From assembly GCA_017553505.1 (NCBI GenBank), contig JAFZLD010000014.1:1-64000 (forward strand): DNA of 64,000 bases, written 5' to 3'. Within the stretch, counting starts at the first letter, position 1. Every line of letters begins with the position of its first letter. The notes beneath the pieces are model-generated. The model was not told where the DNA came from. It searched no databases and saw only the letters and a list, made by a program, of their open reading frames with translations. This document shows, piece after piece, positions 23,564 to 31,582 of this stretch. The DNA is from Lachnospiraceae bacterium (GTDB lineage Bacteria > Bacillota > Clostridia > Lachnospirales > Lachnospiraceae). A program made the translations under genes and the position numbers.

Positions 23564-23602
23564 AAATACCTCCTCTGTATTGTATTTCCTACATTTTATC
23601 CC

Positions 23603-23645
23603 TTAAAAAAGCAAAAAGAAAGAGAAGATACTTAGCATCTTCTCT
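23603..23645 (-). terminator. Intrinsic terminator of the GH5 gene
   Basis: Minus-strand stem GAGAAGAT-GCTAAGT-ATCTTCTC followed by TTTCTTTTTGCTTTTTT, about 120 bases after the GH5 stop. The rest of the 200-base gap is AT-rich with no gene. Confidence 0.7.
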
Positions 23646-23764
23646 CTCTCTTTGAGAATGGTACATTGGGGTTATGGGGTATGATAGTATTATGCAATAT
23701 AGGTATTAAAAAATAATTAATGTGAAAAACTTTTTTCAAAAAATTTTTCAAAGTCAATTCCAGA

Positions 23765-24793
23765 CTATAAATTCTTCAAAATCTCTTCTCTTATTCCGTC
23801 GTTCAGACTGTCTGAAAGTCCGAAGTCCATGCGCTTATATGACCATGCGCTACGGGGAATATTGTACTTATCGAGTGCTGCGTGAATGTCCTTGTACCAT
23901 GCAAGGGTGCTCTCACGGTCTGCAAGCTCAATTACTCCGTACTCACCGCAGTAGAGCTGAACGTTGTACTTCCCGGCTACTTCGATAGCTTTCTTAAAGT
24001 CGTTAAAGAAGAAGCCTGAATCTATGATGCCGTCCGGTAAGTCCTTGTACTGGTCGTCATAATCGGGACCGAATACACGGTTAGAGTCGTCTCTTAACTC
24101 GCTTACCTTACGCTTATAGGCAGTCCTAAAGTCATGAGGCATAACAGGAATCCAGCCTGCTCCCTGATGTGTGAAAATCATAGGATCGTAGCAGTGGAAT
24201 GTATATACCACATTATCATCTACGGGCTTGGGCAGTAATGTAAGTCCTACGATACTGCTGTTGTAAATACCGCCGATGATAATGGTCTTCTCGGGAACTA
24301 TGTCGTGAATCATCCTAATGGTCTCGGTGGAAATACGATTCCATGCCTCGGCCATTCTGTATTCCGTAACTTCGTTAAGAAGTTCGAAAGCCATAATCTC
24401 TTCCTTACCGTATCTGCGTGTAAACTCAAGCCACAGATCCTTAAACATCTTCTGAAGCTTCTCATCGGTAAAGAAATTGCAATACTCGGGATTGTCAAAG
24501 ATAAAACCGCAAGTCTTGTGAAGGTCTAATACAATCTTAAGACCATACTTCTTACACCATGCTATACAGTCGTCAACGTGCTTAAAGCCGCTCTCTATGA
24601 AGCTTCCGTCCTCACGCTGCACAACATTATAATCAAGGGGGAGTCTTACATGATCGAGTCCCCACTCTTTAATGGTCTTAATATCACTTTCGGTAATAAA
24701 GGAATTGTAGTGCTCTTCCGTATAATTCGGACCGCACTGAGAAAGCCAACCGCCCAGGTTAACTCCTCTGAGATACCCATCCATCTGTTTCAT
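23765..24793 (-). CDS. Glycoside hydrolase family 5 enzyme, intracellular
   Basis: The 342-residue protein has the GH5 pattern: an N-terminal RGVNLGGWLS, WGLDHVRLPLDYN, an acid/base Glu in ELLNEVTEY and a nucleophile Glu in QLYCGEYGV. Relatives cleave beta-1,4 glucans, mannans or similar chains. The absence of a signal peptide suggests it trims imported oligosaccharides. ATG at 24793 follows GGGGTGAGAG. Two adjacent GC-rich hairpins lie just upstream of this ribosome site. Exact substrate is not inferable. Confidence 0.88.
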   Translation of the reverse strand: MKQMDGYLRGVNLGGWLSQCGPNYTEEHYNSFITESDIKTIKEWGLDHVRLPLDYNVVQREDGSFIESGFKHVDDCIAWCKKYGLKIVLDLHKTCGFIFDNPEYCNFFTDEKLQKMFKDLWLEFTRRYGKEEIMAFELLNEVTEYRMAEAWNRISTETIRMIHDIVPEKTIIIGGIYNSSIVGLTLLPKPVDDNVVYTFHCYDPMIFTHQGAGWIPVMPHDFRTAYKRKVSELRDDSNRVFGPDYDDQYKDLPDGIIDSGFFFNDFKKAIEVAGKYNVQLYCGEYGVIELADRESTLAWYKDIHAALDKYNIPRSAWSYKRMDFGLSDSLNDGIREEILKNL

Positions 24794-24807
24794 ACTCTCA
24801 CCCCATC

Positions 24808-24841
24808 GGCGGTCTGAACCGCCCGTTCCGCAGTCGGAACG
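24808..24841 (-). promoter_or_regulatory. Two adjacent hairpins directly before the GH5 ribosome site
   Basis: GGCGG-TCTGAA-CCGCC (24808-24823) and CGTTCCG-CAGT-CGGAACG (24824-24841) are contiguous. The SD starts 4-7 bases after them on the minus strand. No U-tract follows, so they are more likely a leader structure than a terminator. Confidence 0.45.
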
Positions 24842-24931
24842 CGTAAAACGTTTTTATTGAGACGATTGTATCATACGGTTGGGAAAAAAGCCACATCAAA
24901 AACGAATTCTTACAAATATGTTACCTCTTAC

Positions 24932-25684
24932 TTACGCAAATTCCGTAACATGCTTACGTTTCCACTTGGAGAAATGTGTAAGCTGACAGCGATAATTCTC
25001 GCGCTCCTTAATGGCTATCTCCTTAAAGTACACCTTCCAAAGCTCGGTAAAAGAATCATCGTAGTCTTCCGTCGCCTTGAGTCTGTCATACTCCTCGGCG
25101 CTTAGTTTGCGAATATAATACTGCTCATTGCAAGGATGAACCGCCGCCTCTCTATGGATGTCATCGATAATCATCCAGTGTTCCGAAGGCATCCTGTCGG
25201 CGAAGTGCTCCGCCACTGTGAGCAACACTCTGCTCTTAGGCTCGAAATGAGCCACATAAACGCCTTCCACAAGATTAAAGCGCACGAACTCAAGGAAGCT
25301 GCTTGCCTCCCTGCCATAGCGAATTCTGATAGCCTTAAAGCGCGACACTGCCTCATACCCGTATGCGTCCAGTACACCGGCACCGTGCTTAAACCCTAAT
25401 ACCAGTACTCTGTACACCGTATCCAGCACATCTCTCTCATACGCGCCGAGACAATACACTATCTCCCCGTAGAACGCAGGCGAAATCTTCATGTTGACCG
25501 CATCGGCAACCGCCATGGCCTTGCGCTCGTCAGCCTCGACATGGACATACGTATCAAACATATTAAGCTGCTCTATCGGCTCTATCTCGAGTCTCACATT
25601 GTCATGCCCGAGCCTGCTATACCAAGCGTCATATATGCAGGTAAGCATAGCCTCAAGACTGTCACTGCACGTAAATACCGTCAT
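24932..25684 (-). CDS. TIGR03915-type putative DNA-repair protein
   Basis: The 250-residue protein begins TVFTCSDSLEAMLTCIYDAW. It contains YGREASSFLEFVRFNLVEGVY, HFADRMPSEHWMIIDDIHREA and a late ALTHFSKWKRKH-like tail. This is the pattern of the TIGR03915/DUF4130 family, always seen beside the TIGR03916 radical SAM protein. In some species the domain is fused to a uracil-DNA-glycosylase-like part. Its start overlaps the radical SAM stop by 4 bases (ATGA). The proposed role in DNA repair or modification is by association. Confidence 0.85.
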   Translation of the reverse strand: MTVFTCSDSLEAMLTCIYDAWYSRLGHDNVRLEIEPIEQLNMFDTYVHVEADERKAMAVADAVNMKISPAFYGEIVYCLGAYERDVLDTVYRVLVLGFKHGAGVLDAYGYEAVSRFKAIRIRYGREASSFLEFVRFNLVEGVYVAHFEPKSRVLLTVAEHFADRMPSEHWMIIDDIHREAAVHPCNEQYYIRKLSAEEYDRLKATEDYDDSFTELWKVYFKEIAIKERENYRCQLTHFSKWKRKHVTEFA

Positions 25685-27108
25685 CCGCTCACCGCCTTCA
25701 TGCCCATATCAAAGAGGCTCATCTGCCTATACGTAGTCCTGTCGGTGAAGCTGTACACTTCTCTTCGATCCACATCTGTAAGTCTGTTAACTATAAAGCG
25801 CTCCTCGATAGGAATCCTGTCCATCATCTTGCCGCCACAGGTAATAAAGTACTTGGCACGCTTAAGCACCACACCCATCTTCTTGAGCGCGTCAAAAGTA
25901 AGCCCGCCGTAACGTCGAGCCCTGAATATCCTCTCAAGGCTCTTAGGACCGATACCGGGCACTCTTATCAATATATCAGCAGGCGCAGTATTAACCTCAA
26001 CCGGGAACACATCCAGGTGCCTTACCGCCCAGTCACACTTAGGGTCTATCACCTCATTGAAATTGGGTCTCTCGGGGCTCAACAGCTCCGATGCAGCAAA
26101 CCCATAATATCTAAGCAGCCAGTCCGCCTGGTAAAGTCTATGCTCCCTAAGTAGCGGTACCGCAGTGCCCTTGGCCGGAAGTGCCGCGTCGTCATTGAGC
26201 GGAACGTATGCCGAATAGAACACTCGCTTAAGATCCATGCTCTTATACAGCTGCTCCGTCACCGTAATAAGTTCCAAATCCGTATCCGGCGTCGCACCGA
26301 TAATCATCTGTGTGCTCATACCCGCCGGTGCAAAAGGTCTGCTCAAATCCCTATCCAGCGCCCTCTCCGGCACGAGAATCGAATTGTTCTGCGCTGCCTC
26401 AATCCTCATCTTGGAAAAGATATTACTCTCAAGCCTGTTATTAATCTTACTGCGCTCCATATAAGGGGTCTTACCCGCAGCCACCCTGTGAGCCGCAATG
26501 GTACTGCTGATGCTCGCCATAGGCTTAACGATGTTATTAAAATTCTTACCGGGTGCAAGCTTCTTAAGGCTCTCGCTGTTAGGAAGCTCTAAGTTCAGAC
26601 TGATACGGTCGGCAAGTAAGCCCGCCTGAGCCAGAAGCTCCGCCGGGGCACCGGGAATAGCCTTAACGTGAATATACCCGTTAAAGCGATACTTATTACG
26701 TAGCATGCTAAGCGTCCTGCATATAAGCTCCATCGTATGCTCGGGACTGTTAAGCACACCGGAGCTTAAGAAAAGCCCCTCAATATAATTCCTCTTATAG
26801 AACTCTATAACCAGCTTGCATATCTCATCAGGTAGAAACGTCGCCCTCTCCACATCGTTACTACGCCTGTTAAGACAATACTTGCAGTCGTGAATACAAT
26901 GGTTGCTCATAAGAATCTTAAGAAGCGATATGCATCTTCCGTCCGCCGCAAAAGAATGACATATGCCCGCCGCGCAGGAATTTCCAAGGAACCCTTCCTT
27001 GCCCTTACGATCCACTCCGCTCGACGTACAAGCCACATCATACTTGGCCGCGTCGGCAAGAATCCTAAGCTTATCCATTGTGGTATAATCATTAACTATC
27101 TCGTACAT
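25681..27108 (-). CDS. TIGR03916-type putative DNA modification/repair radical SAM protein
   Basis: The 475-residue protein has the radical SAM cluster Cys71-x3-Cys75-x2-Cys78 (SNHCIHDCKYCLNRRSN), preceded by further cysteines at 45, 50 and 59. It ends in a helix-hairpin-helix DNA-binding motif (RVPGIGPKSLERIFRARRYG). This combination defines the predicted DNA-repair/modification radical SAM family. It should use S-adenosylmethionine and a 4Fe-4S cluster on DNA or a bound nucleotide; the reaction is unknown. GAGGG is upstream of the ATG. It is the first gene of the pair. Confidence 0.88.
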   Translation of the reverse strand: MYEIVNDYTTMDKLRILADAAKYDVACTSSGVDRKGKEGFLGNSCAAGICHSFAADGRCISLLKILMSNHCIHDCKYCLNRRSNDVERATFLPDEICKLVIEFYKRNYIEGLFLSSGVLNSPEHTMELICRTLSMLRNKYRFNGYIHVKAIPGAPAELLAQAGLLADRISLNLELPNSESLKKLAPGKNFNNIVKPMASISSTIAAHRVAAGKTPYMERSKINNRLESNIFSKMRIEAAQNNSILVPERALDRDLSRPFAPAGMSTQMIIGATPDTDLELITVTEQLYKSMDLKRVFYSAYVPLNDDAALPAKGTAVPLLREHRLYQADWLLRYYGFAASELLSPERPNFNEVIDPKCDWAVRHLDVFPVEVNTAPADILIRVPGIGPKSLERIFRARRYGGLTFDALKKMGVVLKRAKYFITCGGKMMDRIPIEERFIVNRLTDVDRREVYSFTDRTTYRQMSLFDMGMKAVSG

Positions 27109-27218
27109 CTGTTCGCCCTCTTTAATATTAGTATACGAACAATTGTTCTCGCTGTCAATCGTTTTCTTTTACCGCCACGCACGCGTCGAAAAGCCCGCAA
27201 CCGCCCGCAAATACACAC

Positions 27219-27249
27219 AAAGAAAGCGCCGGGCCCAAACCCGACGCCT
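27219..27249 (-). terminator. Intrinsic terminator
   Basis: Minus-strand GGCGTCGGG-TTTGGG-CCCGGCGC followed by TTTCTTTG, after the small membrane gene 27278-27514. Confidence 0.65.
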
Positions 27250-27277
27250 CTTTGAAAAGGATTATTTTGACTGCCGC

Positions 27278-27514
27278 CTACGCGGTCTGTTTTTCAGCAA
27301 ATACCTTGTAGATTAAGTAGCATCCGCCCGCGAGACACAGGATCGGAACTGCCGCAAATACAAGCTTAAATACGAGTCCGATAACGGCTCCGATAAGTGC
27401 CAGTCCGCACACACCGATAAAAATCAGTGAAAGCTTTCCGAAAATACCTATCAAACCAAGAAATATTCTTATACCTAAAACCGCAAGGGCTATGCCTAAT
27501 AACAATGTAATCAT
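27278..27514 (-). CDS. Small glycine/alanine-rich membrane protein
   Basis: The 78-residue protein is almost entirely hydrophobic, with three spans (about 2-20, 24-46 and 50-70) and a short polar tail (FAEKQTA). AGGAGG precedes the ATG. No family is recognised. It is monocistronic with a terminator. Confidence 0.65.
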   Translation of the reverse strand: MITLLLGIALAVLGIRIFLGLIGIFGKLSLIFIGVCGLALIGAVIGLVFKLVFAAVPILCLAGGCYLIYKVFAEKQTA

Positions 27515-27595
27515 TCTTTGTACCTCCTGTAAGATTACTTAAATCTTATGTATAAAGAATACCGCATGCACCCCCTCAAATATACCGTCAAGGCA

Positions 27596-27642
27596 GAAAA
27601 ATAGCCCCTTGTATTTCTTCAAAAAGAAAGACTTGGGGCTAT
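27596..27642 (-). terminator. Intrinsic terminator of the CheC-type gene
   Basis: Long minus-strand stem ATAGCCCC … GGGGCTAT, then TTTTTCTG. Confidence 0.7.
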
Positions 27643-27646
27643 GATT

Positions 27647-28249
27647 TTACTTAGAAGCTTCTTTATTGAATATATCACACATTTCCTTGGCGAAATGCAT
27701 GGGGTAGAGCTGAATCATGGTGGAGTCGATGAGGCCTTCCACGTCCATCTTGAAGGTGATCTTGACAAAAGAATCCTTGCCTTCGTCAAACATCTTTTCA
27801 AAGATTTTAACCGACTCTACGTCGATGGAATTAATCTCCGGAGTGCCGATATCAACCATCATGTCAAGCATCGTGGCCATTGATGTTGCCGAGGCGCCCA
27901 TCATCTGGTTCATGGCTTCGGACATGGCGCTTAACTGAAGCTCGCCCATCTCGCCCTGAACATCGATACCGCTTCCGCCCATCATGAGGTCGGTAAGTAC
28001 CAGCGCATCGTTTTCTTTGAGCACGAATACGTTATTGCCGCTTAAGCCCTTGATGTAGTGAATCTGAATAAAGATACAGGTCTTCTCGTAGTCGTCGAGG
28101 GCCTGACTTCTCTTGATAAACTGAACCTTCGGGGTCGTAATTTCAACCTTGTGATTAACCATTAGGCTAAGGTTCGTAGCCGCGTTACCCATACTGATGT
28201 TGGCGATTTCGCCGAGGACATCAACTTCTTCTTTTGATAATTTTTCCAA
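27647..28249 (-). CDS. CheC/FliY-type phosphatase domain protein
   Basis: The product of about 200 residues carries the two CheC active-site signatures: GEIANISMGNAATNLS (E..N..GNA) near residues 13-28, and SEAMNQMMGASATSMA (E..NQ.MG) near 110-125. CheC, CheX and FliY dephosphorylate CheY-P in chemotaxis. The closeness to FliY without its C-terminal FliN domain is notable. No flagellar or che genes are adjacent. TTG at 28249 is chosen because GGGGAG lies 9 bases upstream. An ATG 13 codons earlier has no ribosome site and spans this SD. Confidence 0.82.
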   Translation of the reverse strand: MEKLSKEEVDVLGEIANISMGNAATNLSLMVNHKVEITTPKVQFIKRSQALDDYEKTCIFIQIHYIKGLSGNNVFVLKENDALVLTDLMMGGSGIDVQGEMGELQLSAMSEAMNQMMGASATSMATMLDMMVDIGTPEINSIDVESVKIFEKMFDEGKDSFVKITFKMDVEGLIDSTMIQLYPMHFAKEMCDIFNKEASK

Positions 28250-28333
28250 GATATTATTCTCCCCTTTAAAGTTTAATACTTGGAACATTATATCCGCAGG
28301 CTATTAACCAAAACTTTTAAATTGCGTCCCAAT

Positions 28334-28873
28334 TTATGGACTGCAAACGGGGCAACGCTCGGTGTATCCCGCCTTGTTAGCATCCGTGATGGTCTCGTAA
28401 TAAATCGTATCCGAGCTGTTCACGGGCTTAAGCAAACAGTCGATTCTGTGAATAATCTTGGTGGCTTTGTTGACGAAATACTTGTAGTCTTTATTAGTGG
28501 TGGTCGTGGTGGAAGTGGTGGTGCTGGTCACGATACCATATTTCTTGTTGTACTCGGCAATAGTCTCTCTGAAGACTCTGTCGAGCTCGGCATCCTGGAG
28601 CTTAACAATCTCTTCGTAGTCTATCTCACCGGTCAAATTGCCGCTGATGGACTTCTTAGTAGACGTACTGCTCGGATGGTCCTTGATTAAATCCGCAAGA
28701 TTGGGAACCGATGAATCCTCCGCGGAACCGCTCGTACTTACGGTTACGGAAGCCTCCGTATTGCCAGTCTCTCCGCCCTCCCCGGTCTTACGGGACGCGT
28801 AAAAAGCAATCACTATACACAACAGGGCGCAAATAACAATTACCGCATATGCCACAGATCTTACTGCCTTCAT
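28334..28873 (-). CDS. Membrane-anchored protein with C-terminal Cys-pair domain
   Basis: The 179-residue protein has an N-terminal anchor (about 8-26). A Ser/Thr/Gly-rich region, a charged helix (about 85-112) and a Thr-rich linker (TSTTTSTTTTT) follow. The final ~45 residues (YFVNKATKIIHRIDC … ERCPVCSP) have His-Arg-x-x-Cys and CPVC, resembling small Ada-like metal-binding or nuclease-associated domains, a family call of low certainty. It is probably extracellular. GAGGAG precedes the ATG. It follows the small gene at 28894-29109 by 20 bases. Confidence 0.6.
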   Translation of the reverse strand: MKAVRSVAYAVIVICALLCIVIAFYASRKTGEGGETGNTEASVTVSTSGSAEDSSVPNLADLIKDHPSSTSTKKSISGNLTGEIDYEEIVKLQDAELDRVFRETIAEYNKKYGIVTSTTTSTTTTTNKDYKYFVNKATKIIHRIDCLLKPVNSSDTIYYETITDANKAGYTERCPVCSP

Positions 28874-28893
28874 ATACTCTCCTCTACCATCAA

Positions 28894-29109
28894 CTAATCG
28901 TTGCCGTTATCGTCTTCCACATCAAAAGGCGTGCCGCAGGCAAAAGGACTGCCGATGTCGCACCTTCCGAGATGATACTCGCGTTTGGTCTTACCAAGCT
29001 CGAGCTCCTCGCTTACCTTAACCTTAAGTCTTGACACATCAGAGTCCGCAAACTCATCAAGCATCTTAACTATCTCATCTATGTCATTAACCTTAACTTT
29101 CTTGTCCAT
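28894..29109 (-). CDS. Small conserved-type hypothetical protein
   Basis: The 71-residue protein begins MDKKVKVNDIDEIVKMLDEF. It ends with LGRCDIGSPFACGTPFDVED, which looks like a conserved C-terminal signature of small Lachnospiraceae proteins. ATG at 29109 is chosen over the one at 29133, because GAGAGG lies between them. It precedes the membrane-anchored Cys-pair protein in the same unit. Function is unknown. Confidence 0.55.
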   Translation of the reverse strand: MDKKVKVNDIDEIVKMLDEFADSDVSRLKVKVSEELELGKTKREYHLGRCDIGSPFACGTPFDVEDDNGND

Positions 29110-29151
29110 AGGCCTTAACCTCTCTACATTCAATTTTAAACGTTTTTAATG

Positions 29152-29188
29152 CAAAAAGAAAGCACTATCATTAAATTATGACAGTGCT
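29152..29188 (-). terminator. Intrinsic terminator of the 33-residue membrane peptide gene
   Basis: Minus-strand AGCACTGTCAT / ATGATAGTGCT followed by TTTCTTTTTGC. Confidence 0.7.
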
Positions 29189-29220
29189 CACTAAAGAAGG
29201 GTTTACTATGAAAAATTTAG

Positions 29221-29322
29221 TTATAAGTGAAGTCCGGCCGAGATAATAAAACCTACGAACAGCGCCAAAAATGCCATACCGGTTACTATCTCTTTAAAGC
29301 TGTTGTTGTTCTCTCTGAACAT
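29221..29322 (-). CDS. 33-residue single-span membrane peptide
   Basis: A frame of 33 codons (MFRENNNSFKEIVTGMAFLA and then LFVGFIISAGLHL) is preceded by GGGGGAGG and followed by its own terminator. It has a polar N-terminus and one hydrophobic span (about 15-31). It was found by reading the 369-base gap 29110-29478. No family is recognised; the strong ribosome site and terminator argue that it is expressed. Confidence 0.55.
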   Translation of the reverse strand: MFRENNNSFKEIVTGMAFLALFVGFIISAGLHL

Positions 29323-29407
29323 ATCCCGATCGACCTCCCCCGTCATTAAATTCGGTTTCCTTTTACGGGTTTTAGTATATGATTAATCCATTAACATTTA
29401 AATAGCG

Positions 29408-29444
29408 AAAACGGCAAAATATACAAGAATATTTTGCCGTTTTT
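29408..29444 (-). terminator. Intrinsic terminator of the Mbeg1-like gene
   Basis: Near-perfect stem AAAACGGCAAAATAT / ATATTTTGCCGTTTT, 35 bases after the stop at 29479. Confidence 0.7.
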
Positions 29445-29478
29445 AGTGATTTTCACGAATATGTATTGTTAAATATAA

Positions 29479-30522
29479 CTAACGAAGTTCTTTGATTATG
29501 ATACCCAGCAAAGTCCTGTTTTCGGACGACAAAAGGGTCGCACATTTGATGATTCCGACTATCTTTTTGAGGTCCATATGCATGAGGTCGGTGATGTGTG
29601 TGATACCGTTTTTGGAAAAAACATCAAAGAGCTCACCCACCACTCTTTCCCTGTCTTCAAGGGGTATACCCTCTATCCAGTTATTGACCTTGGCTGACAA
29701 TTCGGTGCTGAATAAATTTGTTGATTCTGCCATAGAAATTCCTGTGGCGGTCAGTTCCCAGTTGAACATGTCATGCTGGTACACACCCTTGCCGATGCCC
29801 TTCACCACAATCTTCTCAAACGGCGGTTTCATAAGGTTTCCGATGACACAACTCTCCGGAACGTAGGCTTCCAGACGGTCCTTAATTGCCAGATATCCAA
29901 GCTTCTCGCTGATGTCCTCGGGGAATCCGGGAGCATCAAAAGCATACACCTTTTTAAGCTTTTTACGAAGCTTATCCTCAAGGCTCATGGCGGCATAAAC
30001 CGCAAGGTTACCTCCCTTGGAATGACCCGCTACGCTTACCTTCACGAAAGGCTTACTGAGGTCTTCCTGCAGATATTTAAGCGCCGAATACTGACCGGGA
30101 GTCGGCATGGTATGAATCGTATTAAAGTTTTCTTTCCACGAAAGAATGGAGCCGTCGGTGCCTCTGAACACTACCATCTTCTCGAATCTTCCCATGGTAA
30201 ATGTCATGGCATAGAAGGTCTTCTCTTCTGCCGCATCGATATCACGCACGTAACGCTCTATCGGTATATCCTTATAACGCGCGCTTACCGCAGCAAGCTT
30301 CAGAATTGCTTCCTTATCATCGAGACATTCGTCCTGCTCGTCTTTCTTATTAAGGTCTGTGTAAGCCTTAAAAAGCTCGGCAATCGTCATGCCGGTGCAA
30401 TCGAGGTCCTCGTAATCGATGCTGGTCACAATAACAAGCACCATCGCGTCATTTTCATTAAATTTCTGTTGCTTGAAGCTTAGGTCGCCCCTAAACTTCA
30501 CATAGGTAATCAGGTTGTCCAT
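29479..30522 (-). CDS. Mbeg1-like (DUF2974) alpha/beta hydrolase
   Basis: The 347-residue protein has the lipase-like nucleophile elbow GHSKGGNLAVY near residue 166-176. FDAPGFPEDISEKL and KEYVP-type motifs of the DUF2974/Mbeg1-like family are present, with MVVFRGTDGSILSWKENF upstream. These are predicted cytoplasmic esterases or lipases; substrates are unknown. The C-terminal HDMFNWEL segment probably supplies the catalytic His. The gene is transcribed alone or with the lipoprotein gene 26 bases upstream. Confidence 0.82.
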   Translation of the reverse strand: MDNLITYVKFRGDLSFKQQKFNENDAMVLVIVTSIDYEDLDCTGMTIAELFKAYTDLNKKDEQDECLDDKEAILKLAAVSARYKDIPIERYVRDIDAAEEKTFYAMTFTMGRFEKMVVFRGTDGSILSWKENFNTIHTMPTPGQYSALKYLQEDLSKPFVKVSVAGHSKGGNLAVYAAMSLEDKLRKKLKKVYAFDAPGFPEDISEKLGYLAIKDRLEAYVPESCVIGNLMKPPFEKIVVKGIGKGVYQHDMFNWELTATGISMAESTNLFSTELSAKVNNWIEGIPLEDRERVVGELFDVFSKNGITHITDLMHMDLKKIVGIIKCATLLSSENRTLLGIIIKELR

Positions 30523-30548
30523 TATATTCCCGCTCTTACACGTTTTAA

Positions 30549-31343
30549 TCAGGGTTCGACGGGTTCTTCTTCCGTAAGTCCGTCGTTGCTGTAGGTTTCT
30601 TTGTTCGTAATGTTGCCGGCATTATCGTAGGTGTAAACGTACTTGTTCTCGCCCATTTTCTTACCCATAGAGTAGAAAGTCTCGTGAATCACGTTGCCGT
30701 GGTCATCGTACTCGGACTCAAGCTTCTGAACCTCGGTCTCACCGTCCTCGGTACCGGAAATGAATGTATACTCAAGCTCACGTCCTGCAGCGTCTCTCTT
30801 ATAAAGGTCTTTCTCATAGTCGCCGTTGCCGTAGTCTGAGTAAATCTCGATAAGATAGCCGTTGTTGTCATACTTATATGTCAGTACGCAGCCTTCGGAG
30901 CCGTCGCTGTTTACATCCTGTGACTTTATTACATTACCATTTGAATCATATTCATTTGTTATCGTAGTAATGAGCTCGCCGGCCTCATCATAGCACTTCT
31001 GCTCGGAAAGATTGCCCGCTTCATCGTAAGCGAATGTATCGTAGCCCTGTCCCTCAACCTCACTCTTAACGATTCTTCCGTCGCTGTCGTATTCGTTCTT
31101 GGCATCGGGAGCGGTAAGAGGCTCCTGAGGAGTCTTCTTAACGATAGTATTGCTGTTCCCATTGCCCTCAGTCTGCTCTGCTCCGGCAATGACTTTCTTG
31201 GATTCGCTTGTCTCGGAACCTTCGGAAGCGCTTGCCTCGGTGTTAGAAGCAGGTGCCTCAATCGGAACCGGTGCCTTGGATCCGCATGCCGCAGCCAAAG
31301 AAACTGCCAATATAATACCCATAACCAATGTTTTTCTCTTCAT
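30549..31343 (-). CDS. Lipoprotein with YD-type repeats
   Basis: The 264-residue protein has a lipobox (VSLAAAC, Cys20) and a Ser/Glu/Thr-rich linker (about 30-75). Six or seven short repeats follow, such as YDSDGRIVK, YDEAGNLSE, YDSNGNVIK, YDNNGYLIE, YDDHGNVIH and YDNAGNITN. YD repeats form beta-hairpin shells in Rhs/teneurin proteins and carbohydrate-binding surfaces elsewhere. Here there is no toxin domain, so a surface or wall-binding role is likely. It precedes the Mbeg1-like gene by 26 bases. Confidence 0.75.
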   Translation of the reverse strand: MKRKTLVMGIILAVSLAAACGSKAPVPIEAPASNTEASASEGSETSESKKVIAGAEQTEGNGNSNTIVKKTPQEPLTAPDAKNEYDSDGRIVKSEVEGQGYDTFAYDEAGNLSEQKCYDEAGELITTITNEYDSNGNVIKSQDVNSDGSEGCVLTYKYDNNGYLIEIYSDYGNGDYEKDLYKRDAAGRELEYTFISGTEDGETEVQKLESEYDDHGNVIHETFYSMGKKMGENKYVYTYDNAGNITNKETYSNDGLTEEEPVEP

Positions 31344-31361
31344 ATATCATTCTCCTGTAAA

Positions 31362-31391
31362 TAAAAATCGGCCCCGCCTATGAGCGGGGCC
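31362..31391 (-). terminator. Intrinsic terminator of the 43-residue peptide gene
   Basis: Minus-strand GGCCCCGC-TCATAG-GCGGGGCC followed by GATTTTTATTT. Confidence 0.75.
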
Positions 31392-31408
31392 ATGTCTGCG
31401 AATTAATG

Positions 31409-31540
31409 TTATTCTTTCTCACCTTCGCCGTCTCTTGTCTCGACAGATGAAACAGACGCAACTACAGCGACTGCAACTACAACCGCTATAAGCGCGATCA
31501 CTACAAAAACAGAAATTCCCACAATTACTCCTGCTCCCAT
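31409..31540 (-). CDS. 43-residue single-span membrane peptide
   Basis: The frame MGAGVIVGISVFVVIALIAV continues VVAVAVVASVSSVETRDGEG and ends EKE. It has one long Val/Ala/Ile-rich span (about 4-31) and an acidic C-terminus. GGGAGG is 8 bases before the ATG. It ends 18 bases before a strong terminator. No family is recognised. Confidence 0.6.
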   Translation of the reverse strand: MGAGVIVGISVFVVIALIAVVVAVAVVASVSSVETRDGEGEKE

Positions 31541-31582
31541 ATTAAGTAACCTCCCGTGTACCCACCATTATATCACACAATT

